Shown: positions 17,142 through 26,737, counted from the stretch's first letter. The stretch: DNA of 64,000 nucleotides from an uncultured Spirochaetales bacterium (GCA_949293335.1 CASFDA010000033.1:1-64000); one strand, 5' to 3'. Translations and numbers: made by a program. Notes: generated by a model from the sequence alone, not told the origin.

Positions 17142-18575
17142 TTACCCGATAGCTTTGATTATCATGTCTACGATAAACAGGATCGCAGCGCCTGCGATGA
17201 TCGGATGAATCTCAGAAGCCTTCTTCGTGAAGATCTTTGTTATGCAGTACATGATGAAGCCTGCAGCAATACCGTTTGTAATGCCATAAGTGAAGCCCAT
17301 GATGGCAACAGTGAAGAAAGCAGGAACAGCTTCTTCAAAGTCATGCCAGTTGATCTTCGCAAATGGCTCTACCATCAGTATACCGACAACGATTAAAGCC
17401 GGAGATGTGGCTGCACCAGGAACCATTCCGATAAGACCTGCAAATGGAATGCAGATGAGGAACATGATTGCAGTGACGAGACTTGTGAGTCCTGTCTTTC
17501 CACCTGCTGCGATACCTGCAGAACTTTCCACGTATGTCGTTGCATTGCTGGTTCCAAAGAGTGCGCCGATGCTTGTTGCGAAGCTATCTGCCACGAGAGC
17601 CTTGTCAAGGCGGCTCTTGAACCCAGATCCCTCAAGTGACTTTTCATCCTCAGCATCAAAAATACCTGTCTTGCGTCCTGTTCCGATGAACGTTCCGATT
17701 GAGTCGAATGTATCAGACAGACACATCGAGAAGATAGTTACGATGACAAATGGAATTTTGGATGCATCTGTGAAGAGCGAACCTATGCCATCGCCTTCAA
17801 AGAGGGCGAATGCGACTTCCTTGAATCCGGCAACTGTCTCTGCATCTGAAAAGATGCTCTGAGGGAGATGTGTTACTCCAAGAGGAATGCCGATTACAGT
17901 AGTTGCGACTATTCCAATCAGGATTGCCCCTTTTATCTTCATCACCATAAGAATGACAATGATCACCAATCCGATTACAGCAAGAAGAAGATTTGCCGAC
18001 TGGAATGGTGCCATGCCTGGCGTCACCGCAGGATGGGCAAGAGCTCCAGAAGCGGAAAGATCGGCAAAGCTCATTGCCGACTGCTCTGCAGTAAGACCAT
18101 AATCAATGGAGAAACTTATCAGTCCAGAATTATTCAGTCCAAGATATGCAATAAAAAGACCGATAGCTCCACCGATAGCATTCTGAAGACTCTCTGGAAT
18201 TGACTTTACGATACTCTTCCTCAATTTCGTGACTGTGATGATGATATTTATCAAGCCACAAATGAAGACCATACCCAATGCCTGTTTCCAGTTAAAGCCT
18301 CCAAAGGCGCATACAGTGAATGCAAAAAGCGCATTCAAGCCCATGCCCGGGGCTACTGCATAAGGTACATTGGCAAAAAGAGCCATGATCAATGTGCCAA
18401 CGACAGATGCAAGACATGTTGCGACAAAAACACCATCCCAGCTCATTCCTGTTGTTGCGAGCATCGTCGGATTGACGAAGATGATGTAAGCCATTGTGAA
18501 AAATGTTGTCAGACCGGCAACGACCTCTGTCTTCACGGTCGTGCCCTTCTCTTTCAGCGCGAAGTAATCCTTCAT
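17142..18575 (-). CDS. NCS2-family purine permease (AzgA/PbuG group)
   Basis: 477 residues from the ATG at 18575, set by GGAGGAAG directly upstream; a longer frame reaches 18671 but overlaps the promoter. 12-14 membrane helices. FFTMAYIIFVNPTML near 24-38 and the Asn/Gly-rich GMGLNALFAF segment place it in the AzgA/PbuG branch, which takes up hypoxanthine, guanine or adenine by proton symport. It is divergent from adenine deaminase, which fits purine salvage. I looked for a purine riboswitch in its short leader and found none. Confidence 0.88.
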   Translation of the reverse strand: MKDYFALKEKGTTVKTEVVAGLTTFFTMAYIIFVNPTMLATTGMSWDGVFVATCLASVVGTLIMALFANVPYAVAPGMGLNALFAFTVCAFGGFNWKQALGMVFICGLINIIITVTKLRKSIVKSIPESLQNAIGGAIGLFIAYLGLNNSGLISFSIDYGLTAEQSAMSFADLSASGALAHPAVTPGMAPFQSANLLLAVIGLVIIVILMVMKIKGAILIGIVATTVIGIPLGVTHLPQSIFSDAETVAGFKEVAFALFEGDGIGSLFTDASKIPFVIVTIFSMCLSDTFDSIGTFIGTGRKTGIFDAEDEKSLEGSGFKSRLDKALVADSFATSIGALFGTSNATTYVESSAGIAAGGKTGLTSLVTAIMFLICIPFAGLIGMVPGAATSPALIVVGILMVEPFAKINWHDFEEAVPAFFTVAIMGFTYGITNGIAAGFIMYCITKIFTKKASEIHPIIAGAAILFIVDMIIKAIG

Positions 18576-18641
18576 GCTTCCTCCTATTTCTGAGGGACAA
18601 GGCATTGGAGTTGTATCCAAAACCAGACTTTTCCAATTCTG

Positions 18642-18671
18642 ATTATACATCAGTGTGAATTTTGTTCTCAA
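18642..18671 (-). promoter_or_regulatory. promoter of the purine permease gene
   Basis: On the minus strand TTGAGA (18671-18666), an 18-nt spacer and a perfect TATAAT (18647-18642), about 67 nt before the start codon. Confidence 0.65.
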
Positions 18672-18838
18672 AAAATTTGTTTATCCCGAAATTTGCAGTA
18701 AAAAAGAGGAAAAATGCAAGAAACTGTCATTTCTTAAATTTCACAGTACAGATACAAAAATGAAACTAACTGAAAAAGTACATGACTTTGTTTTCTAAAC
18801 TTTCTTTTTGTAAGTTAAAATCAGATTGGGAGGATGTT

Positions 18839-20575
18839 ATGGATAAAAAGATAAGGGAGGACCTCATTGATGTTGCAATGGGAAGAGCTGACGCAGATCT
18901 CGTCATCAGGAACGTAAACGTAATCGATGTCTATTCCCAAAGCATCTTCAATACAGATGTGTATATAAAGGATGGGATGATCGCCTCTTTCAAAAGCGGA
19001 GGAAAAGCGCTTAAGGAAATAGATGCCGAGGGAATGTACATGGCTCCGGGTCTTATCGATGCCCATTGTCATATTGAAAGCTCCCATCTTTCACCTCCAG
19101 AGTATTCGAACGCGGTCGTTCCTATGGGAACCACCACAGTTATTGCTGATCCACATGAGATCTGCAACGTTACTGGACTTGACGGCTTCGAGTACATGCT
19201 CCGAGCATCTGAAAACATTCCCCTCTCTGTATTCCTGATGTTCCCATCATGCGTGCCAGCAACACCATTTGAGCACTCAGGAGCAACATTGCTGGCAGAG
19301 GACGCTGAAAAATACATCAGAGATGAAAGAGTTCTCGGCCTTGGCGAGATGATGAACTATCCGGGGGTTGTGAACAAGGACAAAGAGGTGATGGCAAAAC
19401 TTGCCCTCAAAGAAAAATGGAACAAGCATATTGACGGACATGCGCCATCAGTCTCAGGGTCCGGCCTCGACGGATATATTTCATCAGGAATAAATACAGA
19501 CCACGAGTGCGAAACCCCAGAAGAGCTGAGAGAGAAAGTAAGCAAGGGAATGTATGTCATGCTTCGTGAAGGAACTGCATGCAAGAATGTACTTCCACTT
19601 CTTCCGGGAGTAGATGAGAAGAATGCACGGCGGATACTCTTCTGTACAGATGACAGGCAACCAGGATCAATAAGGGACGAAGGTGCTCTGAACTATGGAG
19701 TGACACTGGCTATCCGAAATGGACTCGATCCGATTCTTGCGATCACAATGGCCACGCTGAACGCTTCTGAATGCTATCATCTGGAAGACAGAGGAGCGAT
19801 CTCTCCCGGAAAGAGAGCTGATTTCTTGCTCCTGAAAGATATCAAGAATGGCATATATCCGGAGAAAGTATTCATAAAAGGAGAACTGGTTGCTGAAGGC
19901 CAGAAGATCTCTACTAGAGCAAAAGGATATGATTCCGGAAAAGTTACAGGAAGAATGAACGTGAAGGATTTCTCAAGACAGAAACTTTCATATAAAGTTC
20001 CTTCTGACCATGTGAGGATAATTGGCATCACGCCAGGGGGTGTGGTCACCTCGAAAAAAGAAGGTTACATAAAACGGGAAAAAGATGGCGAATGGGTCCA
20101 TGACAAAGAAAAGGATGTCCTGAAACTTGCTGTCATTGAACGCCATCATGGAACAGGAAATGCATCCACAGCTCTCATAGAGGGGTATGGAATGAAGCAT
20201 GGAGCGGTAGCGACAACAATAGCCCATGATTCGCACAACATAATCGTAATCGGTGATAACGATGATGATATGATGTTCGCCGTAGAGAAACTCATTGATA
20301 TAGGCGGTGGCATTACCATGTTCAAGGACGGGAAAGAATTAATGACCCACACTCTTGAAATTGCAGGATTGATGACAAATGACACTGCAGACGAAGTGGC
20401 GAAGACCCTTGAAAAGATGCATGAGATTGCATACAGCGAACTCGGAGTTTCCAGAGCCATTGATCCTTTCATGACATTGTCGTTCATGGCATTGCCTGTA
20501 ATTCCAAGCTACAAGCTTACGGACGTAGGGCTTTTTGATGTCGATACTTTCTCGTTTGTAGAGAATGCTTTGTAA
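18839..20575 (+). CDS. adeC: adenine deaminase
   Basis: 578 residues from the ATG at 18839, preceded by GGGAGG; an in-frame ATG at 18782 lacks such a site. Amidohydrolase fold with the metal site HCHIESSHLSP near residues 77-87, then ADPHEICNVTG and DGHAPSVSGSGL, all diagnostic of AdeC. It deaminates adenine to hypoxanthine. The divergent permease would supply the purine base. The length matches the B. subtilis and E. coli enzymes. Confidence 0.95.
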   Translation: MDKKIREDLIDVAMGRADADLVIRNVNVIDVYSQSIFNTDVYIKDGMIASFKSGGKALKEIDAEGMYMAPGLIDAHCHIESSHLSPPEYSNAVVPMGTTTVIADPHEICNVTGLDGFEYMLRASENIPLSVFLMFPSCVPATPFEHSGATLLAEDAEKYIRDERVLGLGEMMNYPGVVNKDKEVMAKLALKEKWNKHIDGHAPSVSGSGLDGYISSGINTDHECETPEELREKVSKGMYVMLREGTACKNVLPLLPGVDEKNARRILFCTDDRQPGSIRDEGALNYGVTLAIRNGLDPILAITMATLNASECYHLEDRGAISPGKRADFLLLKDIKNGIYPEKVFIKGELVAEGQKISTRAKGYDSGKVTGRMNVKDFSRQKLSYKVPSDHVRIIGITPGGVVTSKKEGYIKREKDGEWVHDKEKDVLKLAVIERHHGTGNASTALIEGYGMKHGAVATTIAHDSHNIIVIGDNDDDMMFAVEKLIDIGGGITMFKDGKELMTHTLEIAGLMTNDTADEVAKTLEKMHEIAYSELGVSRAIDPFMTLSFMALPVIPSYKLTDVGLFDVDTFSFVENAL

Positions 20576-20609
20576 AATTTTGTTGCTCATCTAACAGGAG
20601 GATGACTTT

Positions 20610-21215
20610 ATGGTAATAACTATCGGAAGGGAATTTGGAAGCGGAGGAAGAGAACTCGGACGCAGACTGAGTGAGAATCTGGGATTCGCCTACTATGACA
20701 AGGAGATCATCACAGGTATCGCAGAGAGGACAAACTTGTCTGAAGACTATGTGCATCAGATAATCGAGCACAAACCGATCTTCTCATACCCTATTCACAT
20801 TGGAAGGAGCTTTTACCCTATCCATGACCCTATCATCAGACAGAATCAGGAGATTTACTCAGAGCAACACAAGATCATCAAGGAAATGGCAGAAAAGTCA
20901 GATTGTGTGATCGTCGGACGATGTGCAGACTATATTCTGCGCGATATGAAACCATACAGAATCTTCGTATATGCGGATATGGAGAGCAAGATCGCCAGAT
21001 GCAGGAGAAAAGCACCGGAGAATGAAAGCCTGACAGACAAAGAGATGTCCAATGAGATCAAGAAGATCGACAAGAACAGAGCAAAATATTACCTCTTCTA
21101 CACAGACCAGACCTGGGGAGAGAGGATGAACTACGATCTGATGATCAACACGACAGGAAAGGATATCAAGAAACTGGCAGAATTCCTGGCAATCCTTGTA
21201 CGTCAGACTCCATAG
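20610..21215 (+). CDS. cytidylate kinase-like family protein
   Basis: 201 residues. P-loop GREFGSGGREL at 6-16 and the C-terminal half with VIVGRCADYILRD are typical of the cytidylate-kinase-like (AAA_26) family, often annotated Cmk-like but without a proven nucleotide substrate. It starts after AGGAGG, 34 nt behind adeC, and probably shares its transcript. Its last 13 nt overlap the convergent sdaA gene. Confidence 0.82.
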   Translation: MVITIGREFGSGGRELGRRLSENLGFAYYDKEIITGIAERTNLSEDYVHQIIEHKPIFSYPIHIGRSFYPIHDPIIRQNQEIYSEQHKIIKEMAEKSDCVIVGRCADYILRDMKPYRIFVYADMESKIARCRRKAPENESLTDKEMSNEIKKIDKNRAKYYLFYTDQTWGERMNYDLMINTTGKDIKKLAEFLAILVRQTP

Positions 21216-22402
21216 ATCCTTGCAAGCCCTCCCATGCTCGTTTCCCTATACAGGGATGGGAGGGCATGTCCTGTCTCCATCATGACCTCAACTACATCAT
21301 CAAATGAGATTTTGTGCCTCCCGTCTCCTACAAGGGCATAAAGGGCATGATCTACCGCGCGCATTGCAGCAAAACCATTTCTTTCGATGCATGGTATCTG
21401 GACAAGACCTTTGAGAGGATCGCATGTCAACCCGAGATGATGCTCAAGTCCCATCTCAGATGCATACTCCACCTGATATATGCTTCCTCCGAGGACCTGG
21501 ACGACAGCGGCTCCCGCCATCGCGCAGGCAACCCCTATTTCGCCTTGGCAGCCGACTTCAGCTCCGCTGATCGATCCGTTTGCCTTGACGATATTGCCGA
21601 CCATTCCAGCAGTCAGCAAGGCACGCAATATCTTCTTTTCACTGATATCGTATTCATTCATAACGTAATAGAGAGCTCCGGGAAGAACTCCTGCCGAACC
21701 ACAAGTAGGGGCTGTAACAATCTCCCCTCCTGCTGCGTTCTCTTCGCTCACTGCAAGAGCATACGCATGGGACAGGAGGCTTTTTCCCGCCGCACTTGAA
21801 TTCTCCGCCCTCTCATGGACGGCAGATGCTTTGCGTGGAAGTTTCAACACCCCAGGAAGGACACCTTCGTTATCCAGTCCTCTCCTGATGGCATCCTTCA
21901 TGACGGTCCAAACCTCTTTCATGTATGAAAGGATCTCATCTCCTTCGAATCTCAATGCAACTTCCCAGAGCTGGAGTCCCTCATTGTCTGCGTATGAAAG
22001 AAGGCGCTTCATGTTTCCAACTAGCTTTTCAGGGTAAACAGAGGCTTCCTTCTTGTCCTTATCCTCTTCCCTTACTATCTTTCCTCCCCCGACCGAATAA
22101 TAAGTGGCACAGATTTCATTATCCTGAGATGAGAATGTGAGTGCATTCGGATGGAAAGGCTTGAATACTTCAGGCCTCCAGATGATATTGATCTCCACAT
22201 TGTTGCACTCCGCTTCATCACGGAGGGCCTTGTCTGTCAGGTGTCCCTTTCCTGTAGCGGCCAGAGATCCGAAGAGTTCTGCCCTGATGGAACGTATGCC
22301 AGGGTATCTGGAAAAGAAATCTTTGAGGGCCAACTTTGGCCCCATGGTGTGTGATGAGGACGGGCCTACACCTATCCTGTATAGTTCTTTAAGGGATTCC
22401 AT
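21203..22402 (-). CDS. sdaA: L-serine dehydratase, iron-sulfur, single chain
   Basis: 399 residues. The start SLKELYRIGVGPSSSHTMGP is the conserved beta-domain signature. The alpha domain carries the cluster cysteines in APTCGSAGVLPG, GCQGEIGVACAMAG and CDPLKGLVQIPC. It converts L-serine to pyruvate and ammonia. It is somewhat shorter than the roughly 455-residue E. coli enzymes. No ribosome binding site precedes the ATG; a promoter lies almost at the start codon. It is oriented towards the cmk-like gene and overlaps its end. Confidence 0.93.
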   Translation of the reverse strand: MESLKELYRIGVGPSSSHTMGPKLALKDFFSRYPGIRSIRAELFGSLAATGKGHLTDKALRDEAECNNVEINIIWRPEVFKPFHPNALTFSSQDNEICATYYSVGGGKIVREEDKDKKEASVYPEKLVGNMKRLLSYADNEGLQLWEVALRFEGDEILSYMKEVWTVMKDAIRRGLDNEGVLPGVLKLPRKASAVHERAENSSAAGKSLLSHAYALAVSEENAAGGEIVTAPTCGSAGVLPGALYYVMNEYDISEKKILRALLTAGMVGNIVKANGSISGAEVGCQGEIGVACAMAGAAVVQVLGGSIYQVEYASEMGLEHHLGLTCDPLKGLVQIPCIERNGFAAMRAVDHALYALVGDGRHKISFDDVVEVMMETGHALPSLYRETSMGGLARIYGV

Positions 22403-22410
22403 ACTGTGGT

Positions 22411-22440
22411 AATATTTTTAATTCGGATTTTAATTGTCAA
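22411..22440 (-). promoter_or_regulatory. promoter close to the sdaA start codon
   Basis: Minus strand TTGACA (22440-22435), an 18-nt spacer and AATATT (22416-22411), eight bases before the sdaA ATG. The -35 box contains the TGA stop of the upstream lipoprotein gene. It suggests a very short or absent leader. Confidence 0.5.
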
Positions 22441-23159
22441 TACCAGATGGGGATTTTGGATATTCTGGCAGCAGATTCTCCTCCTTCAGAGACCACGATC
22501 GTAATCATCCTCTCAAAATCCTCATGGATAAAACGATATATCCCTTCTTTCAAAGTAAAATTATATTCCTCTCCCGAACCAAAGACGATGAAATCGCTTT
22601 GACCTGGTCTGTCTGAATACCACTTGCCTTCCTCCAGAAGAGATGTGCTTATCTGGAAATCATCCGAGATATATTTGTCAGCAGCTCTCAATTTCCCATT
22701 CTCAAGATCTCTGTAAAACGCACTTTGGGATAACTGATCAAGTTCCTGGACTTCTCGCTGGAGGGCGGAGATCGAAATGTTCTTGAGAAGATCTGGACGA
22801 ACTGATGCCATATCGAGAAGAAATGAAAAGAATTCACCATCTCCATATGAGAATGAAACACTCTTGTCATCTCCCGGTTCATGGAACGCACCGAGGGGAG
22901 AAAAAGTATCCGCAGGGGTGAGTGTAAAGAGCGTCAGATAACCTTTCTTAGTCTTTAATGCTATCCTTTCATCGTCATAGCCAACGAATGTGCTCTTCAC
23001 TTCGTTCCCATCAAAATACCTCAATGTATAGTAAATATCCTGCATAAAAAGATCTTCCACATATGTGGAAACAGGAATAGAAAGGACTATTTCATCATCT
23101 GTAAGGAAAGAACATGATGCAAGAAAAAAAGACAAAAGCAAAAGGAAGAACTTTCTCAT
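22437..23159 (-). CDS. hypothetical lipoprotein
   Basis: 240 residues with a clean lipoprotein signal (MRKFF, hydrophobic core, FFLASC with lipidated Cys16). The mature part is beta-rich, with no family motif that I recognise. The last third (EEYNFTLKEGIYRFIHEDF) resembles a small beta-sandwich. It follows the DUF4416 gene by 15 nt and probably belongs to the aroF-pheA transcript. Envelope location is supported; function unknown. Confidence 0.75.
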   Translation of the reverse strand: MRKFFLLLLSFFLASCSFLTDDEIVLSIPVSTYVEDLFMQDIYYTLRYFDGNEVKSTFVGYDDERIALKTKKGYLTLFTLTPADTFSPLGAFHEPGDDKSVSFSYGDGEFFSFLLDMASVRPDLLKNISISALQREVQELDQLSQSAFYRDLENGKLRAADKYISDDFQISTSLLEEGKWYSDRPGQSDFIVFGSGEEYNFTLKEGIYRFIHEDFERMITIVVSEGGESAARISKIPIWY

Positions 23160-23174
23160 ATCAGAGAAAGCGCA

Positions 23175-23693
23175 TCATCTCCTCCTTCTGTCCAAAAGGA
23201 GCTTCCTCATAGCAAGGAAAACAGGCCAGAGTTTTTCATCCTTGTAATCACTATATGTCCAAGGAAATGTTTCAAATCCCTTCTTATGATAAATAAGTGT
23301 AAGTTCCCCATAAATACCTCCAGAGAGAGGAATCCTATGGGCTCTGTTTTTAGTTGTCATGAGAATGAGGGAACCTTCAGTGATTATTCCGGGATCGATA
23401 TTGATCTTCCGCTTTCCATTTTTCTCAAAGCGTTTTTCAATCATATTCGTCCGGTCCTTTATCTCACTCATATGCTCTGGCGAGAAAGGAAGGGAAAATG
23501 CCAAGAAAGAACGCTCTATTCCCTTCCCCATCTCACTATCGTAATAATCAGTATACGAGAAAGGATACTGCTCAGAACGATAACATATCGGTCCGAACGC
23601 ACATTCCAGCTCTGTCTCAAGTTCTTGTGGAAATCCTACTGAGGACAGGATTCCCACAAATAAAAGGACATCATCGAAACCTTTTTTCTCCAT
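23175..23693 (-). CDS. DUF4416 family protein
   Basis: 172 residues. FVGILSS, the FPFSYTDYYDSEMG-like stretch (here YPFSYTDYYDSEMG, 43-56), the LDPG-like segment IDPGIITEGSLIL and TTKNRAHRIPL match DUF4416, a family of unknown function common in spirochaetes and some deep-branching bacteria. The ATG overlaps the stop of the DAHP synthase fusion (TGATG), so it is translationally coupled to aromatic amino acid biosynthesis. No enzymatic role can be stated. Confidence 0.82.
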   Translation of the reverse strand: MEKKGFDDVLLFVGILSSVGFPQELETELECAFGPICYRSEQYPFSYTDYYDSEMGKGIERSFLAFSLPFSPEHMSEIKDRTNMIEKRFEKNGKRKINIDPGIITEGSLILMTTKNRAHRIPLSGGIYGELTLIYHKKGFETFPWTYSDYKDEKLWPVFLAMRKLLLDRRRR

Positions 23694-25603
23694 CAGTGCG
23701 CCGCTGCATAAGTTCCCAGAAGACGGAATGAAACTGTATGCTCCTTGATTTTCTCCAGAATCTCAGGAAGCTTCTTCTCATCCTCAATCTCTATCTCTGC
23801 AATAAGGGCATACTCCCAAGGTTTGCCAAGAATAGGACGGGACTCGAGCTTCTTCATGTTCAGATGATTCTCGTTGAGGATTTCAAGAACATGGAAGAGA
23901 GAACCTGGTTCATCTGCAACACTGAAGGAAATTGCAAACCGATTGATCTTGATGCTCGATCTGTAAATCTTCGCCTTTTCCCTCCTTGTGATTACAAAAA
24001 AGCGGGTATAGTTTTTCGCATCTGTCTCGATGCCAGACTGAAGGATATCCATGTCATGGTAGGCCGCAGCAGGAGCACCGGCAATCGCAGCAGAATCCAT
24101 CAAATGGTTCTCCTTGATGTAACTTACTGCTCCAGCTGTGTCAAAGAATGGATGTAACGTCGCACCCGGGAGCTTCTTGGAAAGGAACTCCTTGCACTGA
24201 GCAAGTCCCTGAGGATGGGAATACACATGCTTTATATCCTCCATCTTCACACCTTTATTTACGATGAGGTTATGAATCACTCTGACAGTGACTTCACCTA
24301 CAACCTCGATATTCTCTTCAGTCCTCAGCAGGTCATAGTTCTCATAAAGGGTTCCACCCAGTGTGTTCTCGATAGGAACTACACCATATCCGGCCTCACC
24401 TGAGCTTACTGCCTTGAAAACATCGCGGAAGGTTTTCTCTGGAAGAACCTTGATATCTGTAGGAAAGGCCTGACGTGAGGCGAGTTCACTGAACGCTCCG
24501 CGCTCACCCTGATATGCAACCACAAGGCCATCGCTTTCCCCCTTCTTTGCACTTTCATCCCTGATTGAATTCGGAATGATGCGAGGGACGCGCTCAACCG
24601 ACTTCCCTACAACAGGAGCAAGCGCCTCGATATCTCTCATCAGACGCTCAAACTGCTCGGGATAAAGTGATTGAGGACCATCAGAAAGGGCCTTTTCAGG
24701 GGTGTCATGAACTTCAACCATCAAACCGGATGCCCCAGCTGCAACGAGTGCAAGAGCCATAGGACTCACAAGGTCTCTCATTCCTGTCGCGTGTGACGGA
24801 TCCCCGATTACAGGAAGATGGGTTAGTTTCTGGATTACAGGGATGGCAGAACAATCAAGGGTATTCCTGGTCATCTTCTCATATGTCCTGATTCCCCTTT
24901 CACACAGAACGACCTTGTCGCTTCCTGATGCCATGATGTACTCAGCTGCCATCAGCCACTCTTCGATCGTTGCAGCAATACCTCTTTTCAGAAGAACTGG
25001 CATACCTGTCTTGCCAACCTCTTTCAAGAGTTCGAAGTTCTGCATATTCCTCGCTCCGATCTGGAACATGTCGACGTAATCCTTCATTACCTCAACATCT
25101 TTCGGAGATACGACTTCGGATGTGATCGGCATCCCGAATGCATCTCCTGCTTTCTTGAGGTATTCAAGTCCCTTTATGCCAAGTCCCTGGAAAGAGTACG
25201 GGCTTGTCCGTGGCTTGAACGCACCACCACGGAGAATGACAGCACCCGCTTCCCTCACCTTCTCGGCAATTCTCATCATCTGATCCTCGCTTTCAACAGC
25301 ACAGGGACCTGCGATGACTGCAATGCTGTTTGATCCAATCCTTACAGGACCGACATCAACAACTGTGTTCTCTTTCTTAAGTTCACGGGATGCAAGTTTA
25401 TATGGCTTGGAGATCGGGACAACAGATGATACTCCATCAAGTATTTCTATGCTTCTGGGATCTACATGAGCATTTCCTACTGCACCCAGAACCGTCTCAC
25501 TGGCACCTACTATCTCCTTGACGATGAAGCCTTTTTCCCTGAGGACGGACTTCACGTTCTCCTTCTCGCTTTCGCTGATTCCGTTTTTGAGGATTACTAT
25601 CAT
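23693..25603 (-). CDS. fused DAHP synthase - prephenate dehydratase
   Basis: 636 residues from the ATG at 25603. The frame opens further upstream at a TTG, but MIVILKNG is the normal type I-beta DAHP synthase start and the promoter lies in between. Residues 1 to about 75 are the ferredoxin-like regulatory domain. About 80-340 are the DAHP synthase barrel (IAGPCAVES, GGAFKPRTSPYSFQG, GDPSHATG). About 355-535 are prephenate dehydratase (YQGERGAFSELA, VPIENTLGG, TRFFVI). The C-terminal 75 residues are an ACT domain with ESRPI. One chain thus joins the first step of the shikimate pathway to the phenylalanine branch, with two potential feedback modules. Confidence 0.93.
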   Translation of the reverse strand: MIVILKNGISESEKENVKSVLREKGFIVKEIVGASETVLGAVGNAHVDPRSIEILDGVSSVVPISKPYKLASRELKKENTVVDVGPVRIGSNSIAVIAGPCAVESEDQMMRIAEKVREAGAVILRGGAFKPRTSPYSFQGLGIKGLEYLKKAGDAFGMPITSEVVSPKDVEVMKDYVDMFQIGARNMQNFELLKEVGKTGMPVLLKRGIAATIEEWLMAAEYIMASGSDKVVLCERGIRTYEKMTRNTLDCSAIPVIQKLTHLPVIGDPSHATGMRDLVSPMALALVAAGASGLMVEVHDTPEKALSDGPQSLYPEQFERLMRDIEALAPVVGKSVERVPRIIPNSIRDESAKKGESDGLVVAYQGERGAFSELASRQAFPTDIKVLPEKTFRDVFKAVSSGEAGYGVVPIENTLGGTLYENYDLLRTEENIEVVGEVTVRVIHNLIVNKGVKMEDIKHVYSHPQGLAQCKEFLSKKLPGATLHPFFDTAGAVSYIKENHLMDSAAIAGAPAAAYHDMDILQSGIETDAKNYTRFFVITRREKAKIYRSSIKINRFAISFSVADEPGSLFHVLEILNENHLNMKKLESRPILGKPWEYALIAEIEIEDEKKLPEILEKIKEHTVSFRLLGTYAAAH

Positions 25604-25610
25604 GGAATAG

Positions 25611-25639
25611 TAAATATGCTTTTTGACTTTTTTGGTCAA
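25611..25639 (-). promoter_or_regulatory. promoter close to the aroF-pheA start codon
   Basis: Minus strand TTGACC (25639-25634), a 17-nt spacer and TATTTA (25616-25611), seven bases before the ATG at 25603. There is no ribosome binding site, so the mRNA may be leaderless, and no room for a classical attenuator leader peptide. Confidence 0.5.
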
Positions 25640-25659
25640 CTTTGAGAAAAATATGAACG

Positions 25660-26325
25660 ATGGAAAACTGTGAGTATTTCGATTTTTTGCTTACAACAAT
25701 ACAAAAACAGCTCTCTGAAATGGGAAAAGATCTTCCTTCAGTATCTCAGATCGCAAGGGAAAACAACAGTCCATACAGGATACTCATATCAACATTGATT
25801 TCTCTGAGGACGAAAGACAGCGTAACCCTTTCCCGATCAAGGGCACTCTTTGAAGTTGCTGATGATTTCGAGAAACTCTCAAAGATGAGTGAAGAGAAGA
25901 TCAGTTCAATAATCTATCCTTCAGCATTCTACAAAAGAAAAGGAAAGACGCTGAAGGAAATCGCAAATATTGTTGTCAGGAAATACAACGGAGAGCTTCC
26001 CGATGATCTTGATGAGATAAAGAAACTTCCTGGGGTTGGAATAAAGACTGCATCACTGGTGTTGAACCTTGCCTACAGAAAAGACGCTATCTGTGTCGAT
26101 TGCCATGTCCATGAAATTGTAAACAGACTCGGGATAATAAGAACAAAAAACGCAGAGGAGAGCGAAAAGGAACTGAGGAAAATACTTCCCAGAAAGTACT
26201 GGATAGACCTGAATGAGCTCCTAGTCTCGTTCGGACAGAGCATTTGCCTCCCGCTATCTCCCCTGTGTTCAGAATGCCAGCTTTCTTCTATATGCAGAAA
26301 AGTGGATGTGATCAGACATCGCTAG
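25660..26325 (+). CDS. nth: endonuclease III
   Basis: 221-residue HhH-GPD DNA glycosylase/AP lyase for oxidised pyrimidines. The hairpin LPGVGIKT carries catalytic Lys129; Asp147 in VDCHVHEI is the second catalytic residue; the 4Fe-4S cluster loop is C196-x6-C203-x2-C206-x5-C212. It is divergent from the DAHP synthase fusion with only 56 nt between starts, and overlaps the end of the next gene by 14 nt tail to tail. Confidence 0.95.
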   Translation: MENCEYFDFLLTTIQKQLSEMGKDLPSVSQIARENNSPYRILISTLISLRTKDSVTLSRSRALFEVADDFEKLSKMSEEKISSIIYPSAFYKRKGKTLKEIANIVVRKYNGELPDDLDEIKKLPGVGIKTASLVLNLAYRKDAICVDCHVHEIVNRLGIIRTKNAEESEKELRKILPRKYWIDLNELLVSFGQSICLPLSPLCSECQLSSICRKVDVIRHR

Positions 26326-26734
26326 TCAGCTTATATAGCATTGTCGGCCGTGCAAAACTCAGGTAATAGATACCATCCTCCACTGCCTCATACTCGCCGA
26401 TATAAAGATTATCATCTACTTGCTTCGATGCGACCTCAAGAGTTGAATTTCCATCACGAAGAACATAGTCTGCCCTATCTGAATAGATTTTAATAACTTC
26501 CCCTGAAGAAACAGCAAACATCAGTGTTGTGTCACTGATCATATAGGCCTTGGTGAAATGAAAATCTTCAAACACCACCTCTTCAGAGAGAGGGAGGACA
26601 TCAAAAGAGCCGGTTCCACCAATGTGAATGCCTACTCCTCCCTTCATTTCGCCATCACGACTTGGATCGATGTCAAAGGCAAAAAGGAAGAGAGAAGTGA
26701 AAAGAAGAATACAGAATAAAGTAAGTTTCCTCAC
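26312..26734 (-). CDS. hypothetical secreted protein
   Basis: 140 residues with a signal peptide (MRKLTLFCILL ... LFLFA, likely cleaved before FDID). The mature 120 residues are beta-rich and acidic, with no motif I recognise. It sits 3 nt behind the membrane protein gene at 26738 and is probably co-expressed with it. Periplasmic or surface location is inferred. Confidence 0.65.
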   Translation of the reverse strand: MRKLTLFCILLFTSLFLFAFDIDPSRDGEMKGGVGIHIGGTGSFDVLPLSEEVVFEDFHFTKAYMISDTTLMFAVSSGEVIKIYSDRADYVLRDGNSTLEVASKQVDDNLYIGEYEAVEDGIYYLSFARPTMLYKLTSDV

Positions 26735-26737
26735 CTC

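Noticed and set aside
18576-18838. Possible purine riboswitch between the permease and adeC
   Set aside because: I looked on both strands for the conserved loop and junction sequences and did not find them.
25605-25639. Upstream TTG start of the DAHP synthase fusion, adding 12 residues
   Set aside because: The added residues are basic and not part of the family N-terminus, and the promoter lies within them; MIVILKNG at 25603 matches homologues.
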